From assembly GCA_934680015.1 (NCBI GenBank), contig CAKUSP010000002.1:1-64000 (forward strand): DNA of 64,000 bases, given 5' to 3'. The stretch's first letter is position 1; every line of letters begins with the position of its first letter. Positions 26,780 to 35,201 of the stretch are shown piece after piece. Source of the DNA: an uncultured Bacteroidales bacterium (GTDB taxonomy: Bacteria > Bacteroidota > Bacteroidia > Bacteroidales > UBA932). The notes beneath the pieces are model-generated. The model saw only the letters and a list, made by a program, of their open reading frames with translations, ran no database searches and had not been told where the DNA came from. Made by a program: the position numbers and the translations under genes.

Positions 26780-28369
26780 ATGAAAGCTTTGAAAATTCTT
26801 ATCGCGGGAGTAGCAGTAGCTGTTTCTTCTTGCAACGGAAACCTTTCCGATAAATGGAATGGTAGATATGGTTATGATGATGGTCATGGTATCTCACATG
26901 AAATGATAGTTTTAGGAAAGAAACTTGAGGATCCATATTCTCTTGCTAATATGACTAAGGCCTTTGTTTCACTTTATCCTACTAAAGCTGATGTTATTCA
27001 TTTGGAGGCCACGGATTATTATGTAAGGCTTTTGCCACGAAACGATGAAGACTTACGTTTATTGGAAACGCTTGGCGTGAAAATGTTAGACCATCCGTTA
27101 GATTATCAAATTGTCGAAGAAGGGGATTATTACCATGATCCGGAGATTCCAGATGGGAATATAACATGGCAGTATGCTGTGGTGCCACCAGATTTTGAAG
27201 CTCCATCTGGAGTAAAATGTGAATTATTGCATAAATGTTATTTGGCAGAGGCGGAAAATGTTACAAAGGCTGGTTTAGATTGGGTAGATTGGGATGCAGT
27301 GGAGGAGCAGTCGTACCGATTGACTGGAAATGAAAATCTTCTATGCCCAGAAGTGAAGGGTAAAACGGAGGCAAAAATACCTTCAGGTAGAATAACAATT
27401 GTGGATAAAGACTATGACACTGAACCTATTGGAGTATCCGGAGTGCAGGTCTCGTGTAATGTATTTGTGAAATTCGACAGGTGTTATGCTGATGAGGAAG
27501 GGTATTATAGTATGAGAAAAAGCTTCAAATCTAATCCTCGGTATCGACTAGTTTTTACCAACAGAAAAGGATTCACCCAGGGAATCAATGCTATATTTGT
27601 TAAGGGCTCCATATCAACGTTGGGAAAACATTCTCCACAAGGGTATAGTATATGTATTACAGAAAAATCAGAGCAAAAACTTTTTAAGAGGTGCGTCATA
27701 AACAATGCAGCATACGATTACTATGAAAGCTGTTCGGCCAATGGAGTGAAAATAAAAACTCCGCCATCTAATCTAACGATATGGGCTTTCTCTCCTATGC
27801 AATCGAGCGCCACTCTGATGCTTCATCAAGGTGCTATACTAGACATAGATATGATTCAAGAAATTATAGGCGTATATACCCCAATAGTAAAGCTGTTTTT
27901 GCCTGATATCATATTGGGGACAAAAAATTATAGTGACTACGCTTCTCTTTATCACTTGGTTCAACATGAACTGGCTCATGCAAGTCACTATATGCAAGTG
28001 GGCAATAAGTATTGGGATAAATATTCGATGATGATACTCCGTTCGTACTTGTCTTCAGGAGGAGTAACATATGGAACAGGAACAGAAGAGGGTGCTGGAT
28101 ATTGTGAGATCGGCGAGATGTGGGCATATTATATAGAGAATATCTTATATAGGGAGCGGTATGAGGATTGGTCTACAACATTTGGAGATAGATATTGGTT
28201 CCATCCTGAGATATTTCTTTATATGGATAAAAGGGGCATGAATAGATTTAAAATATTCGCTGCACTCACATCTGATGTTACTCAGCGGGATGAATTGAGA
28301 TCAAGACTATTAGTGTTATATCCGGAATGTAAAAGTGTTATAAATGAAGCATTTAATAAATATCTGTAA
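26780..28369 (+). CDS. Zincin-like lipoprotein with HELAH motif
   Basis: A 529-residue lipoprotein with lipobox VSSC (Cys18). A carboxypeptidase-regulatory-like beta domain appears around residues 200-290 (GRITIVDKDYDTEPIGVSGVQV, GYYSMRKSF). A metallopeptidase-like motif LVQHELAHASHY (HELAH, residues 396-400) follows, with a possible third ligand in EIGEMWAYY. The family is a recurrent but uncharacterised Bacteroidales surface lipoprotein. Peptidase activity is inferred from the motif only. It is cotranscribed with the DUF3575 gene (1 bp between stop and next ATG). Confidence 0.75.
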   Translation: MKALKILIAGVAVAVSSCNGNLSDKWNGRYGYDDGHGISHEMIVLGKKLEDPYSLANMTKAFVSLYPTKADVIHLEATDYYVRLLPRNDEDLRLLETLGVKMLDHPLDYQIVEEGDYYHDPEIPDGNITWQYAVVPPDFEAPSGVKCELLHKCYLAEAENVTKAGLDWVDWDAVEEQSYRLTGNENLLCPEVKGKTEAKIPSGRITIVDKDYDTEPIGVSGVQVSCNVFVKFDRCYADEEGYYSMRKSFKSNPRYRLVFTNRKGFTQGINAIFVKGSISTLGKHSPQGYSICITEKSEQKLFKRCVINNAAYDYYESCSANGVKIKTPPSNLTIWAFSPMQSSATLMLHQGAILDIDMIQEIIGVYTPIVKLFLPDIILGTKNYSDYASLYHLVQHELAHASHYMQVGNKYWDKYSMMILRSYLSSGGVTYGTGTEEGAGYCEIGEMWAYYIENILYRERYEDWSTTFGDRYWFHPEIFLYMDKRGMNRFKIFAALTSDVTQRDELRSRLLVLYPECKSVINEAFNKYL

Positions 28370-28370
28370 A

Positions 28371-28910
28371 ATGAAATCATTAGATCTTAAATTATTAGTC
28401 ATAATGGCGCTGGCCTTGCGCGTGAGTGTAGGGCTAGCTTTTTCCCAGACAAAGGTGAGCGTTTCCACAAATTTTATGGATTACGTTGAAGGTGGAACGC
28501 TGAATATGGATGCCTCAGTGTCAGTGTCGAGGCATTGGACAATAGGATCCATGATGAGATATAATCCATACTCTAATACTCAAAGGCAGCGGACTATTTC
28601 TGTCGGAGTAAAATATTGGCTATGGTATGTTTATTCAGGATGGTGGTTCTCCAGTGGGGCAAAGTACCAGGAATTCAGTGATAGGGATGAATATTTAAGG
28701 GAAGGCGATCGTGTGGGTGCTATGCTATGGGCGGGTCATTCATGGATGCTTAGCAAACATTTTAACATAGACCTTGGATGGGGTGTATGGGGAGGATATG
28801 AAACCTATAAAGAATATGGGTGCGAGACTTGTGCCAGAATTCGTTCAAAGGGAGAAGTGTATTTCATGAGACCTGACCAGTTTATGCTTTCGGTGTCATA
28901 TATTTTCTGA
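28371..28910 (+). CDS. DUF3575 outer-membrane beta-barrel-like protein
   Basis: A 179-residue protein with a signal peptide (to about residue 25), then amphipathic strands (KVSVSTNFMDYVEGGTLNMD, HWTIGSMMRYNP, YWLWYVYSGWWFSSGAKYQ) and a terminal aromatic residue as in small outer-membrane barrels. It matches DUF3575, which is often found near fimbrial or surface lipoprotein genes. ATG 28371, directly after the upstream stop codon, is preferred over an in-frame ATG at 28344 inside the upstream gene. Confidence 0.75.
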   Translation: MKSLDLKLLVIMALALRVSVGLAFSQTKVSVSTNFMDYVEGGTLNMDASVSVSRHWTIGSMMRYNPYSNTQRQRTISVGVKYWLWYVYSGWWFSSGAKYQEFSDRDEYLREGDRVGAMLWAGHSWMLSKHFNIDLGWGVWGGYETYKEYGCETCARIRSKGEVYFMRPDQFMLSVSYIF

Positions 28911-28919
28911 AAATTTTGC

Positions 28920-28927
28920 TATATTTG
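28920..28927 (+). promoter_or_regulatory. -7 box of tRNA-Leu
   Basis: TATATTTG ends 9 nt before the mature tRNA, so transcription should begin almost at the tRNA 5' end. Confidence 0.65.
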
Positions 28928-28936
28928 CACTCCCTT

Positions 28937-29019
28937 GCGCGGGTGGCGAAATGGTAGACGCGCTAGTTTCAGGAGCTAGTGTCAATTGCGACATGTGAGT
29001 TCGAGTCTCATCTCGCGCA
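28937..29019 (+). tRNA. tRNA-Leu (anticodon CAG)
   Basis: A class II tRNA of 83 nt with acceptor GCGCGGG/CTCGCGC, anticodon loop TTCAGGA (anticodon CAG), a short variable arm, T arm GTGAG-TTCGAGT-CTCAT, discriminator A. CCA is not encoded. Confidence 0.95.
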
Positions 29020-29029
29020 CTTTATGAGC

Positions 29030-29063
29030 GGAAGTTATTATTAGTTAATAACTTCCCCTTTTT
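29030..29063 (+). terminator. Terminator or attenuator between tRNA-Leu and typA
   Basis: A perfect 10-bp stem (GGAAGTTATT/AATAACTTCC), seven-base loop and a CCTTTTT tail. It ends 10 nt before the typA start codon, and no separate typA promoter is visible between them, so typA may depend on read-through or on a promoter hidden within this stem. Confidence 0.75.
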
Positions 29064-29073
29064 GAGATAGTGT

Positions 29074-30879
29074 ATGACAGAAATTAGAAATATTGCCATA
29101 ATCGCACATGTTGACCATGGTAAGACGACACTTGTGGATAGAATGATTTATCAGGCTAATTTGGTGCGTCAGCCTGAGAATTTAGGTCAATTAATCCTGG
29201 ATAATAATGATCTAGAAAGGGAAAGAGGCATTACAATATTAGCGAAAAATGTGTCTGTAACCTATAAAGGAGTAAAAATTAATATTATAGATACTCCTGG
29301 ACATAGTGATTTTGGTGGTGAGGTAGAGCGAGTTTTGAACATGGCAGATGGCGTGCTGCTTCTAGTGGATGCGTTCGAGGGTTGTATGCCTCAGACCAGG
29401 TTCGTGCTTCAGAAAGCTTTACAACTTGGGAAAAAGCCTATCGTGGTAATTAATAAGGTAGATAAGCCTAATTGCCGTCCATACGAGGTGCAAGATGAGG
29501 TCTTTGATTTGATGTTCAATCTTAATGCTAACGAAGAACAGCTTGATTTTAAGACAGTGTATGGTTCTGCGAAGCAGGGCTGGATGTCTCTTGATCCAGA
29601 TAAGCCTACAAAAGATATTACACCTCTTTTGGATGTTATTTTGGAAGAAATACCAGCTCCGGCGATAGTTGAGGGCACTCCTCAAATGTTGATCTCATCT
29701 TTAGAGTATAGCCCTTATGTGGGAAGGATTGCTATAGGAAAAATCACAAGAGGATCTCTTAAGGCCGGACAGCAAGTAAGTCTGTGTAAAAGATACGATG
29801 TTATACAGAAGCAGAAAATTAAACAACTCATGGTTTTTGAGGGACTTGGGAAGGCAACTGTAGATGAAGTGCATTGTGGGGATATTTGTGCAGTTGTGGG
29901 CATAGAAGGATTTGAAATAGGTGATACTATTGCCGATTATGAAAATCCGGAAGCTCTTCCGCCTATTGCTGTTGATGAACCGACAATGAGCATGTTGTTT
30001 ACGATAAATAATTCTCCGTTTTTTGGGAAAGATGGTAAATTCGTAACTTCCAGACATATAAAGGATAGACTGGAAAAGGAACTGGAGAAAAATCTTGCTT
30101 TAAGAGTTAAGCCGGGTCTTTCCGCAGATTCTTTTGTGGTTTATGGGCGTGGAGTTCTGCATCTTTCAGTCTTGATAGAGACTATGCGTCGTGAAGGTTT
30201 TGAACTTCAGGTGGGACAGCCTAAGGTATTGGACAAAACTATCGGGGGACAAAGATGCGAGCCTATTGAGGAACTTTCTATAGAAGTGCCAGAGCAGTTT
30301 GTGGGAGCGGCCATTGAGATAGCGACAAGGCGTAAAGGTGCTTTGATTCATATGGAGCCTAGGGGAGATAGAACCCTGCTTGAATTCGAAATACCTACGC
30401 GTGGACTTATGGGATTGAGGAGTAACTTACTGACTGCATCGCAAGGTGAGGCGGTCGTGGCTCATCGTTTTAAGGATTATCAGCCATACAAAGGTGATAT
30501 AGAACGCAGAAGCAATGGCTCTCTTGTGTCTTTGGAGACGGGCGTGGCTAGTGCATACGCTATGAACAAGCTATTGGATAGGGGACATTTCTTCGTGGAA
30601 CCCGGAGAAGAAATATACGCAGGCCAAGTAGTGGGAGAGCATACTAGAGAGAGAGATTTGAATGTAAATATATGTAAGACGAAAAAGCTTACTAATGTGC
30701 GTGCAGCAGGCTCTGATGAGAAAATAATTCTGCCGCCGGCCATAAAGTTTTCTCTTGAAGAGGCGCTTGAGTATATACAAGAGGATGAACTTGTTGAGGT
30801 TACACCGCATTATATGCGTATACGCAAGGTTCTCTTGGATCCTTTGGCTAGAAAGAGAAATAGCGATAACATAGATTGA
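29074..30879 (+). CDS. typA: Ribosome-associated GTPase TypA/BipA
   Basis: A 601-residue translational GTPase with G1 [10 protein letters not shown]2 RGITI, G3 [12 protein letters not shown] and G4 NKVDK. Domain II, EF-G-like domains III and V and the BipA-specific C-terminal domain follow. It acts in 50S assembly and stress adaptation. TTG 30876 of the next gene overlaps its stop codon. Confidence 0.96.
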   Translation: MTEIRNIAIIAHVDHGKTTLVDRMIYQANLVRQPENLGQLILDNNDLERERGITILAKNVSVTYKGVKINIIDTPGHSDFGGEVERVLNMADGVLLLVDAFEGCMPQTRFVLQKALQLGKKPIVVINKVDKPNCRPYEVQDEVFDLMFNLNANEEQLDFKTVYGSAKQGWMSLDPDKPTKDITPLLDVILEEIPAPAIVEGTPQMLISSLEYSPYVGRIAIGKITRGSLKAGQQVSLCKRYDVIQKQKIKQLMVFEGLGKATVDEVHCGDICAVVGIEGFEIGDTIADYENPEALPPIAVDEPTMSMLFTINNSPFFGKDGKFVTSRHIKDRLEKELEKNLALRVKPGLSADSFVVYGRGVLHLSVLIETMRREGFELQVGQPKVLDKTIGGQRCEPIEELSIEVPEQFVGAAIEIATRRKGALIHMEPRGDRTLLEFEIPTRGLMGLRSNLLTASQGEAVVAHRFKDYQPYKGDIERRSNGSLVSLETGVASAYAMNKLLDRGHFFVEPGEEIYAGQVVGEHTRERDLNVNICKTKKLTNVRAAGSDEKIILPPAIKFSLEEALEYIQEDELVEVTPHYMRIRKVLLDPLARKRNSDNID

Positions 30880-31289
30880 TAATAGAAAAAAATTTATTAA
30901 ATTTGCAACCCTTTGTAGTAGACTTAAGTAGTATAGGTGCTGGTGCGAAAGCTTTCAGCGCCCTTGCTGACAAGCAGTTCTTTGATAAATTCGAGAATGC
31001 CGAGATATTGGATGCCCATATTCAAGTGGATTATTCAGTTAAGAATAAGGGCACTAGCGTAGATGTTTCTTGCCATATAGTGGGCGAGATTAAAGTGCCT
31101 TGTGATCTATGCTTGGAATCTGTGGCTATACCAGTGGATACGGAATTCGAGGAAAATTACATGCCGCAGGGTAATGAACTTGATTTGAGCCAGGATATTT
31201 ATGATTATGTCGTAACTTCACTTCCTCTTCGAAGAGTTCATCCTGATGGTGAGTGTAACGAAGAGACTACAAAGTATATTAGTAAATAA
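30876..31289 (+). CDS. DUF177/YceD family protein
   Basis: A 137-residue protein of the YceD/DUF177 family, linked to 23S rRNA accumulation and almost always encoded directly before rpmF, as here (20 bp). It has the central CDLCLES segment and a C-terminal Cys. No ATG is available: the likely start is TTG 30876, overlapping the typA stop (TTGA), which implies reinitiation; a TTG near 30900 is an alternative. Confidence 0.85.
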   Translation: MIIEKNLLNLQPFVVDLSSIGAGAKAFSALADKQFFDKFENAEILDAHIQVDYSVKNKGTSVDVSCHIVGEIKVPCDLCLESVAIPVDTEFEENYMPQGNELDLSQDIYDYVVTSLPLRRVHPDGECNEETTKYISK

Positions 31290-31309
31290 TAATTTAAAAG
31301 AATAAGAAA

Positions 31310-31492
31310 ATGGCACATCCAAAACACAAATTCTCTAAACAGAGAACAGCTAAGAGACGTACGCACGATTTCGCGCCTGTACCTACTCTTGCTACTTGTC
31401 CGAATTGTGGCGCTACCGTCATTTATCATCGTGTATGTCCTGAATGCGGTTACTACAGAGGACGCCAAATTATTGAGAAGAGCGCTGAGTAG
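31310..31492 (+). CDS. rpmF: 50S ribosomal protein L32
   Basis: A 60-residue protein starting MAHPKHKFSKQRTAKRR with a zinc ribbon made of CPNC and CPEC. It has the conserved DUF177-rpmF order. No ACP/plsX/fabH genes follow; tRNA-Arg is next. Confidence 0.97.
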   Translation: MAHPKHKFSKQRTAKRRTHDFAPVPTLATCPNCGATVIYHRVCPECGYYRGRQIIEKSAE

Positions 31493-31508
31493 TCAGTCGC
31501 TCTTTAAT

Positions 31509-31580
31509 GGTCTCTTAGTTCAACGGATAGAACGAAGGTTTCCTAAACCTTAAATACAGGTTCGATTCCTGTAGGGACTA
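31509..31580 (+). tRNA. tRNA-Arg (anticodon CCT)
   Basis: A 72-nt cloverleaf with acceptor GGTCTCT/AGGGACT (terminal G-T pair), D stem GTTC/GAAC, anticodon stem AAGGT/ACCTT with loop TTCCTAA (anticodon CCT), T arm ACAGG-TTCGATT-CCTGT. CCA is not encoded. It lies 16 bp after rpmF and may be cotranscribed. Confidence 0.93.
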
Positions 31581-31581
31581 C

Positions 31582-31618
31582 AAAAAACCTCGAAGTCTTT
31601 ATGACCTCGAGGTTTTTT
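31582..31618. terminator. Bidirectional terminator between tRNA-Arg and pckA
   Basis: AAAAAACCTCGA pairs with TCGAGGTTTTTT, extended by GTC/GAC. The A run on one side and T run on the other let it serve both the plus-strand tRNA and the convergent minus-strand pckA. Confidence 0.92.
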
Positions 31619-31635
31619 ATTAGTATGTGTAAGGA

Positions 31636-33243
31636 TTACTCGACTACTGGGCCGGCAGCTACGAGAGCCTTACCAGCTTCGTTGTTCTCGTATTTCTTGA
31701 AGTTCTTTACAAAGCGACTTGCAAGATCTTTAGCTTTTTCTTCCCATACAGATGCATCAGCATAAGTATCGCGTGGATCAAGAATGTGGCTGTCAACACC
31801 TGGAAGTTCAGTAGGAACCTCGAAGTTGAAGTGAGGAATAACCTTGGTAGGTGCTTTCTCGATTTCTCCATTAAGAATAGCGTCGATGATGCCTCTTGTA
31901 TCACGGATAGAGATACGCTTGCCTGTTCCGTTCCAACCGGTATTAACGAGATATGCTTTAGCACCACTCTTCTCCATCTTCTTTACAAGCTCTTCAGCGT
32001 ATTTTGTAGGATGAAGTTCGAGGAATGCCTGTCCGAAGCATGCAGAGAATGTAGGAGTAGGTTCGGTAATTCCACGCTCTGTTCCAGCAAGCTTAGCGGT
32101 AAATCCTGAAAGGAAGTAGTATTTTGTCTGCTCTGGGGTAAGGATTGAAACTGGAGGAAGAACTCCGAACGCATCAGCTGAAAGGAAGATAACTCTCTTT
32201 GCAGCAGGACCCTGAGAATAAGGACGAACGATGTTCTTAATATGATAGATAGGATAAGAAACACGAGTATTCTCGGTTACGCTCTTATCTGCAAAATCAA
32301 TCTTACCATCCTTATCAACAGTCACATTCTCAAGAAGAGCATCACGGCGAATAGCATTGTAGATATCTGGCTCAGATTCCTTATCCAAGTTGATAACCTT
32401 AGCATAGCAACCACCTTCGAGGTTGAATACGCCTTCGTCATCCCAACCATGTTCATCGTCACCTATAAGAAGACGCTTAGGATCAGTTGAAAGTGTGGTC
32501 TTACCTGTTCCTGAAAGACCGAAGAAAATAGCAGTGTTCTCACCATTTAGGTCAGTATTAGCAGAGCAGTGCATAGACGCGATACCCTTAAGTGGAAGGA
32601 AATAGTTCTGCATAGAGAACATACCTTTCTTCATCTCACCACCATACCAAGTATTGAGGATAACCTGCTCTTTGCTTGTTACATTAAATGCAACAGCGGT
32701 TTCAGAGTTAAGACCCATCTCCTTGTAATTCTCAACCTTTGCCTTAGCAGCACAGTAAACTACGAAATCAGGCTCCTGATCAAATTCTGCCTGATTCTGA
32801 GGACGGATGAACATATTAGTAACAAAATGAGCCTGCCAAGCAACCTCCATAATGAAACGAACTTTCATGCGGGTGTCCTTATGAGTGCCACAGAAACCAT
32901 CGACTACAAAAAGACGCTTGCCTGAAAGCTGTTTTTGTGCAAGTTTTTTAAGGATAGCCCAATTCTCCTCGCTAAGAGGGTGGTTATCGTTCTTATACTC
33001 CTCTGAAGTCCACCAAACAGTGTCCTTAGAGTTCTTGTCCATAACGATGTATTTATCCTTAGGACTACGACCTGTGTAAACACCAGTCATAACATTAATG
33101 GCTCCAAGTTCAGTTACCTGCCCTTTTTCATAGCCTACAAGACCTGGTTTGGTCTCTTCGTTGTACAAAACCTCATAAGTAGGATTGTAGAGGATTTCGG
33201 TCACACCTGTGATACCGTACTTTGAAAGATCAATATTTGCCAT
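31636..33243 (-). CDS. pckA: Phosphoenolpyruvate carboxykinase (ATP)
   Basis: A 535-residue enzyme interconverting oxaloacetate plus ATP and PEP plus CO2 plus ADP. It has the P-loop-like kinase-1a motif [11 protein letters not shown], the kinase-2 segment [13 protein letters not shown] and the substrate-binding [10 protein letters not shown]. In anaerobic Bacteroidales it usually runs in the carboxylating direction, feeding the fumarate-succinate branch. The minus-strand -7 box TATCTTTG at 33290-33297 gives a leader of about 40 nt. Confidence 0.97.
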   Translation of the reverse strand: MANIDLSKYGITGVTEILYNPTYEVLYNEETKPGLVGYEKGQVTELGAINVMTGVYTGRSPKDKYIVMDKNSKDTVWWTSEEYKNDNHPLSEENWAILKKLAQKQLSGKRLFVVDGFCGTHKDTRMKVRFIMEVAWQAHFVTNMFIRPQNQAEFDQEPDFVVYCAAKAKVENYKEMGLNSETAVAFNVTSKEQVILNTWYGGEMKKGMFSMQNYFLPLKGIASMHCSANTDLNGENTAIFFGLSGTGKTTLSTDPKRLLIGDDEHGWDDEGVFNLEGGCYAKVINLDKESEPDIYNAIRRDALLENVTVDKDGKIDFADKSVTENTRVSYPIYHIKNIVRPYSQGPAAKRVIFLSADAFGVLPPVSILTPEQTKYYFLSGFTAKLAGTERGITEPTPTFSACFGQAFLELHPTKYAEELVKKMEKSGAKAYLVNTGWNGTGKRISIRDTRGIIDAILNGEIEKAPTKVIPHFNFEVPTELPGVDSHILDPRDTYADASVWEEKAKDLASRFVKNFKKYENNEAGKALVAAGPVVE

Positions 33244-33289
33244 ATTATAAAGTATAATTTGTATTTTTGTTATACCTGAAAATGCGATG

Positions 33290-33297
33290 CAAAGATA
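33290..33297 (-). promoter_or_regulatory. -7 box of pckA
   Basis: The minus strand reads TATCTTTG, 46 nt before the pckA start codon. This contrasts with the very short leaders of many neighbours. Confidence 0.6.
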
Positions 33298-33329
33298 AAC
33301 ATTTTTGACAGATACACAACTGACTATTT

Positions 33330-35201
33330 ATGGTTATTTTCGATACAAGAACTATGCCCGTCGAGGTGTTGAAATACTATTGGGGATATGATTCGTTCCG
33401 ACCTCTTCAAGAACAGATAATTCACTCTGTACTTGAGGGAAAAGATACCCTCGCGCTTTTGCCCACTGGTGGAGGTAAATCTATCTGTTTTCAAGTGCCT
33501 CAGATGTTAAAGGATGGATTGGCCTTGGTAGTAAGTCCGTTAGTCGCTCTTATGAAGGACCAAGTGCAGAATCTGGAAGATAGGGGCATAAAGGCTCTTT
33601 TTATTCATTCGGGGATGAATCGAAAAGAGGTCGATCTGGCACTAAATAATGCTGCATATGACCCAGAAGTCAAATTCTTGTATGTGTCGCCTGAACGTTT
33701 GTCTACATCGCTATTTGCCTCATATTTAGATGTTCTTCCTATTACGACTATCGTTGTGGATGAAGCGCATTGTATCTCCCAATGGGGGTACGATTTCCGT
33801 CCGGATTACCTTATGATAGGCCGGATTCGGGAACGGATAAATGCTCCAGTATTGGCTCTTACCGCTACTGCAACTCCGCAGGTATGCGAAGATATAATGG
33901 ACAAATTGGCATTTAAGGAGCGTATTGTCTTTAAAGGGGATTTCAATAGGGCCAATCTCACCTATATCGTTCGCAGGTGCACAGATAAGATGGGCCAATT
34001 GCTTTCAATTTGTAACGGGGTGCCGGGAACGGGAATTGTGTATATGAGAAATCGCTCCAAATGCGAAGAGATAGCGTTAGCATTGAAGGCCGCTGGAATC
34101 AGTGCTGATTTTTATCATGCTGGCTTACAGTCATTGAGCCGAAGTGAGCGTCAAAGTGAATGGAAGAGTGGAAAAACGAGGGTGATGATATGCACAAATG
34201 CCTTCGGCATGGGAATCGATAAGCCGGATGTGCGTTTTGTAGTGCATATGGACATACCTGATTCTCCAGAGGCTTATTTTCAGGAGGCCGGAAGGGCTGG
34301 CAGAGATGGAAAATTGGCATACGCGGTGCTTTTATATAATGATAAGGATATTTCTAGACTTCATCAGATGGTGGATTTGTCCTATCCTCCGTTAGATTTT
34401 ATAGAAGATATTTATCAAAAGATTCACATTTTTTATGATATCCCGTATGAACATGGCGCTGGGAGGGAACTTAAATTAGACTTAGTGGAATTTTGTAAAC
34501 ATTTTTCCCTATCTCGTTCTAAGACTTATTATGCCATTATGTATTTGGACAGGATAGGGCATATAACTTATAGTGAAGATACTGATATACCCACAAGAGT
34601 GAAGATAATTCCTGATAGGCAGCTTCTTTATGGAATAGATCTTCCTAAACGGGAGATGACACTATTACTGGAATTGTTGATGAGACAATACACAGGCATT
34701 TTTTCCTATCCTGTTCCAGTGGATGAAAATTCATTAAGCCGTCATCTGGGCTGTAGTATAGCTCAACTGAGAGTGCTTATGTATGAAATGTCTTTAGAAC
34801 ACGTATTGAAGTATATACCTGCCGATAACAGTACTTTGATTTTTTTAAGGCATTCCAGATTGCGTCCTGGGGATATAGATCTTAAGCCACTTTATTATAA
34901 TAGATTAAAAGAATCTGCGCAGTTAAGGGCTTCTGAAATGGAACAGTATTGTACTGAGGATGATCAGTGTCGAAGTGCCAGATTGATAAGGTATTTTGGT
35001 CAAGTCGAAGTACAGGATTGCGGAAAGTGCGATGTATGCCGTGCCCGCAAAGGACGTTCCCGAGACATTCTTTTGAAGTGGTTTAGGGAACATCCTGATT
35101 GGACTGAAGCGGAATTATTTGATTTTATGGCTGATCCTTCATCTGGATTATCTGAAGCAGATGTAGAAATAGCCAGAGATATTATCGACTCTGAGATGTA
35201 A
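33330..35201 (+). CDS. recQ: ATP-dependent DNA helicase RecQ
   Basis: A 623-residue 3'-5' helicase. Motif I is TGGGKS, motif II DEAHCISQWG, motif VI QEAGRAGRDG; the zinc module ends CGKCDVC (about residue 560-570) after the RecQ-specific winged-helix region. No HRDC domain is recognisable in the last 60 residues, so this is a short RecQ. ATG 33330 is used; ATG 33354 is a possible alternative eight residues in. The 3' end overlaps the M3 peptidase gene by 20 bp, tail to tail. Confidence 0.94.
   Translation: MVIFDTRTMPVEVLKYYWGYDSFRPLQEQIIHSVLEGKDTLALLPTGGGKSICFQVPQMLKDGLALVVSPLVALMKDQVQNLEDRGIKALFIHSGMNRKEVDLALNNAAYDPEVKFLYVSPERLSTSLFASYLDVLPITTIVVDEAHCISQWGYDFRPDYLMIGRIRERINAPVLALTATATPQVCEDIMDKLAFKERIVFKGDFNRANLTYIVRRCTDKMGQLLSICNGVPGTGIVYMRNRSKCEEIALALKAAGISADFYHAGLQSLSRSERQSEWKSGKTRVMICTNAFGMGIDKPDVRFVVHMDIPDSPEAYFQEAGRAGRDGKLAYAVLLYNDKDISRLHQMVDLSYPPLDFIEDIYQKIHIFYDIPYEHGAGRELKLDLVEFCKHFSLSRSKTYYAIMYLDRIGHITYSEDTDIPTRVKIIPDRQLLYGIDLPKREMTLLLELLMRQYTGIFSYPVPVDENSLSRHLGCSIAQLRVLMYEMSLEHVLKYIPADNSTLIFLRHSRLRPGDIDLKPLYYNRLKESAQLRASEMEQYCTEDDQCRSARLIRYFGQVEVQDCGKCDVCRARKGRSRDILLKWFREHPDWTEAELFDFMADPSSGLSEADVEIARDIIDSEM

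Noticed and set aside
30876..31289. DUF177 gene as a pseudogene because it has no ATG
   Set aside because: The frame is intact and full length; TTG overlapping the typA stop codon is a reasonable coupled start.
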